Shown: piece after piece, positions 4,444-7,747 of the stretch
How the letters are laid out: each line of letters starts with the position of its first letter
Position numbering within the stretch: position 1 is the stretch's first letter
Source: Ferruginibacter sp.
GTDB taxonomy: Bacteria > Bacteroidota > Bacteroidia > Chitinophagales > Chitinophagaceae
Assembly (NCBI GenBank): GCA_030831725.1
Contig: JAURKN010000234.1
Location: forward strand, 1 to 7,747
Direction: 5' to 3'
DNA length: 7,747 nucleotides
Translations under genes and position numbers: made by a program
The notes under the pieces: generated by a model
Database searches by the model: none
What the model was told of the DNA's origin: nothing
Seen by the model: the letters and a program-made list of their open reading frames with translations, nothing else

Positions 4444-7278
4444 TTATTTTCTGTTTCCATCCACATCCAACTCAACAATCGGATATTCGAATTTCTTCAA
4501 TCCTTCCATGATCTTGGCTTTGTCGCCAACAAGAAGGATATTGAGGTTGTCGGTCTTCAGCCATTTTTTAGCAAGAGCATCTGATTGCGTCTTGTTCATG
4601 TCGCTGAGGATTTTGTTTTGAACATCCACATAAGTTCCTTCCAAATTGTATTCCAGAAGACGAGATACGAATCCTGATTTTTGAGAAGGAGTTTCATACA
4701 AGAGCGCATCACGTTGTCCGAGTGCGGATTTCGTGAACTCCAGTTCTTCTGCAGTTATCCCTGATGCGGCATAGGTGTTGATTTCTTTCAACACTTCTGT
4801 CAATGCGCTGTCGGTTGCATCGGCGCGGATTCCGGAGCTGAAAGTGTACTCCACATAGTATTTATTTCCGGAGAAGTTGGATCTGGCACCATAGGTCCAT
4901 CCTTTGTCTTCTCTCAAATTCAGATTCAAACGGCTGTTGAAGTTTGCGCCAAGCACATAGTTCATCAGGTCGCATTTGTAGTATTCTCCTGTTGGGTCAT
5001 AGTTGAGATCTAATACTTTACCCACTCTGAATTCAGTTTGAGCCGCTTTAGGAATATCGATCAGATAGATGGTAGTGCTTCCTTTTGTCGGAACCACTTT
5101 TGGTTTATTAAGCGCGATTTTTTTGTTCGGCAGTTTGTTCAGGAAATTCAGCTTAGGCAAGATATCTGCTTCAGTCACATCTCCAACGATGACCAATTTC
5201 GCATTCTGAGTGGTCATGTAGTTGTCGTAGTAATTTTGAACATCGGCTAGAGTCAGATTTTTAATCGTGTACTCGGTACCGTTATCACTCATGCCGAGGA
5301 TATTGTCGTTACCGAAACTGATTTTATTGTACACGTTGCTCGCTATGGTCGCTGGCTGTGATTTTGCTTGTTTGAAGCTCTCCATCGCTTGTTTCTGCAA
5401 TCTGTTGAAAGCATCCTGAGTGAAGTTCGGATTCAGCATGCGCTCTTCTAGCAATGCAAGAGTCTTGTCGAGGTTTTTCTTCAGTGATTGAATACTGAAT
5501 CTCATTCCGTCGAATGTGTTTCCAACGCTAATGCTACTTCCCAGTTTTTGCAATTCCACCGCCATTTTTTCTGCGGTATAATTTTTAGTGTCTTCATTCA
5601 ACATGCTTCCAACCATGCCTGCAAGTCCGATTTTAGCGGTGTCGGTGGATTGTGCCAGGTGACCGCCGGGAATCGTGATGGAGATGTTTACCAAAGGAAG
5701 TTCGTCATACGAAGCGCCGATGGCATTGATACCATTAGGCAATTTTTTCTTCCAGTATTTTGGAGCCTTTACCACAGGATTCTTTCCGGGAGCAGGCATC
5801 ACGCTTCTGTCGAAATTGTCTTTTCCTTTGTTGTACGTCAAGCCATCGTAACCATAGTTAGGCCTAACATACTGAGTGGTATCCACAGTGTAGTTGTTCG
5901 CAAGAGCTGGTCCGTTTTTGTCGGATTTTGTCAGTACACTTACCGTAACACTGGGTTTGTTTTTGATGTATTCGTTATATACGCGCAACACATCGGCTTT
6001 GGTAACCGACAAGTACATGTTGATCATAGGACCGATCATGTTCGGGTTTCCGGCGAAGGTTTGGAAAGCCGCAAGTTGCGATACTTTTCCTGAAACACTT
6101 TGCAAACCATTGATGTATTGAGACTCAATCGCACCTTTGAATTTTTCGATGTCTTCGTCGGTCACACCTCTTTTTTCAAAAGTCATCAATGATTCTTGAT
6201 ACAGACTGTCCATCGCTGCCAATGATTTTCCGGGCAGAGGAACCATCTGGATGGAGAATTCACCCGCCAACTCCGACAAACGGCTGCTCGCACTCGCTTG
6301 CAGTGCTTTTTGCGTTTTAACCAATTGCTGATACAAAACAGATGTTTTACCCTGTCCGAGTATCTGAGCCAGACATGCAAGCGCGCCCATGTCAGGGTGA
6401 TAATTGGGAACAGTTGGATAAGTCTTCATCAACAAAGGAACACGAGCGTAATTGTCCGTGTAAGAAACATAGCGGTCTTTTTCAAGAGTCACCTGTGGGA
6501 GAATGGTTCTGCTAACTTCAGGACCTCTAGGTATGGATCCGAAATATTTCTCTACCCATTTCAGGGTTTCAGCAGGATTGATGTCCCCACCGATGGTGAT
6601 GGTTGCGTTGTTTGGTCCGTACCAACGGAGGAAGAAGTTTTTAAGGTCATTCACATCTACACGATTCAGGTCTTCCACATATCCGATGGTCAACCAGCTG
6701 TAAGGGTGACCATATGGGTAAAGGTTTTTGCTGCTGAATTCGTTTACCAATCCATAAGGACGATTGTCGTAGTTCTGTCCGCGTTCGTTTTTAACCGTGC
6801 TACGTTGCACTTCGAATTTCTTCTGGGTTACCGCATCCAGGAAAAAGCCCATTCTGTCCGCTTCCAGCCAGATCATTTTTTCGAGTTGATTGCTGGGAAC
6901 GGTTTCATAATAATTGGTTCTATCTTGGTTGGTGCTACCATTTAATGTACCACCGGCTGCAGTGATGATTTTGAAGTGTTGTTCATCGCCAACATGGTCG
7001 CTTCCCTGAAATTGCATGTGTTCGAAGAAGTGTGCAAATCCACTTTTTCCGATTTCTTCGCGTGCGCTACCTACGTGGTATGTCACATCAACGTGAACAA
7101 TTGGATCACTGTGGTCTTCATGTAACACTACGGTCATGCCATTTGGCAAAACGTATTTTTCGTAAGGGATGATGATTTCATCGCCTTTTTTGGTCACCTT
7201 TTCGATCATTTTGGTTTGCCCAAATGCGACAGGCGACAAAAGACAAGTGGCGACAACTGCCGACAAAACTTTTCTCAT
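4444..7278 (-). CDS. Secreted M16 family zinc metallopeptidase (pitrilysin/insulinase-like), two M16 halves
   Basis: From the ATG at 7278 the product is 944 aa. M16 peptidases are clamshell zinc proteases that degrade peptides inside a closed chamber. A Sec signal peptide covers about residues 1-20 (MRK, hydrophobic core, AFG before Gln21), so the enzyme is periplasmic or secreted. The N-terminal half is catalytic. YVLPNGMTVVL opens the domain; HFFEH at 83-87 is the inverted zinc motif with Glu86 as general base. Glu165 in VKNERGQ is the third zinc ligand, followed by NRPYG. The second half starts near KLPNGINAI. At the place equivalent to HFFEH it has GMVGS (554-558), so it has lost zinc. 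It keeps the substrate-binding Arg789 and Tyr796 (LREDKGWTYG). This active/inactive arrangement is usual for single-chain M16 proteins. A TTG at 7317 would give 13 more residues but lies upstream of the -7 box. The gene is monocistronic by context. Confidence 0.95.
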   Translation of the reverse strand: MRKVLSAVVATCLLSPVAFGQTKMIEKVTKKGDEIIIPYEKYVLPNGMTVVLHEDHSDPIVHVDVTYHVGSAREEIGKSGFAHFFEHMQFQGSDHVGDEQHFKIITAAGGTLNGSTNQDRTNYYETVPSNQLEKMIWLEADRMGFFLDAVTQKKFEVQRSTVKNERGQNYDNRPYGLVNEFSSKNLYPYGHPYSWLTIGYVEDLNRVDVNDLKNFFLRWYGPNNATITIGGDINPAETLKWVEKYFGSIPRGPEVSRTILPQVTLEKDRYVSYTDNYARVPLLMKTYPTVPNYHPDMGALACLAQILGQGKTSVLYQQLVKTQKALQASASSRLSELAGEFSIQMVPLPGKSLAAMDSLYQESLMTFEKRGVTDEDIEKFKGAIESQYINGLQSVSGKVSQLAAFQTFAGNPNMIGPMINMYLSVTKADVLRVYNEYIKNKPSVTVSVLTKSDKNGPALANNYTVDTTQYVRPNYGYDGLTYNKGKDNFDRSVMPAPGKNPVVKAPKYWKKKLPNGINAIGASYDELPLVNISITIPGGHLAQSTDTAKIGLAGMVGSMLNEDTKNYTAEKMAVELQKLGSSISVGNTFDGMRFSIQSLKKNLDKTLALLEERMLNPNFTQDAFNRLQKQAMESFKQAKSQPATIASNVYNKISFGNDNILGMSDNGTEYTIKNLTLADVQNYYDNYMTTQNAKLVIVGDVTEADILPKLNFLNKLPNKKIALNKPKVVPTKGSTTIYLIDIPKAAQTEFRVGKVLDLNYDPTGEYYKCDLMNYVLGANFNSRLNLNLREDKGWTYGARSNFSGNKYYVEYTFSSGIRADATDSALTEVLKEINTYAASGITAEELEFTKSALGQRDALLYETPSQKSGFVSRLLEYNLEGTYVDVQNKILSDMNKTQSDALAKKWLKTDNLNILLVGDKAKIMEGLKKFEYPIVELDVDGNRK

Positions 7279-7304
7279 GGTTTGATATTTGGTTGAATGA
7301 AGAA

Positions 7305-7333
7305 CAAAAGTAAGCAAATGTGGTCAGGCAAAA
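7305..7333 (-). promoter_or_regulatory. Promoter of the M16 peptidase gene
   Basis: On the minus strand TACTTTTG (7305-7312) is a perfect TAnnTTTG -7 box. A TTTTG (7329-7333) lies 16 bp upstream as a slightly close -33 element. The transcript should start near 7299, about 20 nt before the ATG at 7278. This supports that ATG over the upstream TTG. Confidence 0.6.
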
Positions 7334-7568
7334 CGATGGAAAAGATTAGTGATTTTGGATTTGTTATTTAATACAATATGGAGTCCCGTGGTCAAACAAC
7401 TGTTATGAGAACGGAAGTGGTTCGTTTCTTTGAATCAAGTCAAAGAAAGTAAGAATAACCTATGAAAACATATTTAACGAATTAAGGGATGATTTAGGAA
7501 GAAATGGCTAAATAAAACAATGATAAACACAATACTTTGAGGTCTTTACAATTCAGTTTACACAAAAA
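7334..7568. other. Gene-free stretch between the M16 promoter and the BI-1 terminator
   Basis: This AT-rich DNA has no credible ORF on either strand. The only structure seen is the perfect inverted repeat at 7425-7448, listed separately. Confidence 0.6.
7425..7448. repeat. Perfect 9-bp inverted repeat with 6-bp loop
   Basis: TTTCTTTGA (7425-7433) and TCAAAGAAA (7440-7448) are exact reverse complements around ATCAAG. No T-run follows on either strand, so a terminator is unlikely. It lies about 90 bp upstream of the M16 promoter and could be a binding site for a dimeric regulator. Confidence 0.6.
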
Positions 7569-7588
7569 AGCCCCGAATTTTCGGGGCT
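7562..7588 (-). terminator. Rho-independent terminator of the BI-1/YccA family gene
   Basis: AGCCCCGAA (7569-7577) and TTCGGGGCT (7580-7588) form a strong GC-rich stem. On the minus strand it is followed by a run of six T (7564-7569 read in reverse; the last base is shared with the stem). It starts 21 nt after the stop codon at 7610. It separates this gene's transcript from the M16 gene downstream. The plus-strand side lacks a T-run, so it acts in one direction. Confidence 0.92.
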
Positions 7589-7609
7589 CAGAAAAAATTG
7601 AAAAAGGTA

Positions 7610-7747
7610 TTAATCTCTGCTGCTGATTTTAGACAACAAGCGCAGAATCTCCAGATATAGCCATACAAAGGTCACCATCAGTCCGAATGCCCCATACCAT
7701 TCCATGTATTTCGGAGCTCCAATGGCAGCGCCTTGCTCGATCATATC
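7610..7747 (-). CDS. Bax inhibitor-1/YccA family integral membrane protein, C-terminal fragment
   Basis: Only the last 45 residues and the stop lie in the window. They contain GAPKYMEWYGAFGLMVTF followed by VWLYLEILRLLSKISSRD. The G-A-P-x-Y-M-E-W-Y-x-A-F-G-L block, leading into a final membrane segment and a short charged tail, is the typical end of bacterial BI-1/YccA (TMBIM) proteins. These are six- or seven-helix inner-membrane proteins linked to calcium leak and, for YccA, to FtsH protease control. The role in this organism is unknown. The gene enters from the right and is closed by the terminator at 7562-7588. Confidence 0.88.
   Translation of the reverse strand, partial: DMIEQGAAIGAPKYMEWYGAFGLMVTFVWLYLEILRLLSKISSRD

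Noticed and set aside
5488..6093. 201-codon plus-strand ORF inside the M16 gene
   Set aside because: It lies wholly antisense to the M16 coding sequence, which carries clear family motifs. Its composition is what a shadow frame would give.
6298..6945. 215-codon plus-strand ORF inside the M16 gene
   Set aside because: It is antisense to the catalytic N-terminal half of the M16 peptidase and resembles no protein I know.
7234..7278. Cys12 of the M16 protein as a lipoprotein attachment site
   Set aside because: The preceding residues (VAT) do not fit a lipobox, and a normal signal-peptidase site (AFG before Gln21) follows.
7279..7317. N-terminal extension of the M16 peptidase from a TTG at 7317
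   Set aside because: The TTG is upstream of the probable -7 box, and the ATG at 7278 starts directly at a well-formed signal peptide.

Overview
The window looks like chromosomal DNA of a Bacteroidota bacterium, probably near the Chitinophagales/Sphingobacteriales. The evidence is Bacteroidota-type -7 boxes (TAnnTTTG) before several genes, A-rich leaders without a Shine-Dalgarno sequence, DUF4369-type and other lipoproteins with short lipoboxes, and a two-domain secreted M16 peptidase. I see no tRNA, rRNA, CRISPR array, transposase or integrase. Assignment below phylum is inference.

Left part (1-2646): the start of a DUF4369 lipoprotein gene runs leftwards off the window. Divergent from it is a umuD-umuC pair for translesion DNA polymerase V. 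The pair is unusual in three ways. UmuD has Arg where the catalytic Lys of the self-cleaving Ser/Lys dyad is expected. An 18-bp near-palindrome sits at the presumed umuD promoter and is a candidate SOS operator. About 350 bp of structured, apparently non-coding DNA, ending in a heptanucleotide tandem repeat, separates umuD from umuC, which usually abut.

Middle (2647-4443): a lipoprotein gene of no recognised family lies on the minus strand, converging on umuC. It is divergent from a DUF3050 gene on the plus strand, whose product looks like a heme-oxygenase-fold, possibly metal-dependent enzyme. DUF3050 converges on the next gene with a 5-bp gap.

Right part (4444-7747): a long minus-strand gene encodes a secreted M16 (pitrilysin/insulinase-like) zinc peptidase with an active N-terminal half and a degenerate C-terminal half. 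It has its own promoter. Upstream are about 330 bp without a gene, holding a perfect 9-bp inverted repeat. At the edge is the 3' end of a Bax-inhibitor-1/YccA family membrane protein gene with a clear intrinsic terminator.

Neighbouring genes mostly alternate in strand, so apart from umuD-umuC they are probably separate transcription units. No shared pathway links them. The best candidates for something undescribed are the umuDC locus (Arg-substituted UmuD, palindromic operator, structured spacer and repeat) and the metal-site pattern in the DUF3050 protein.
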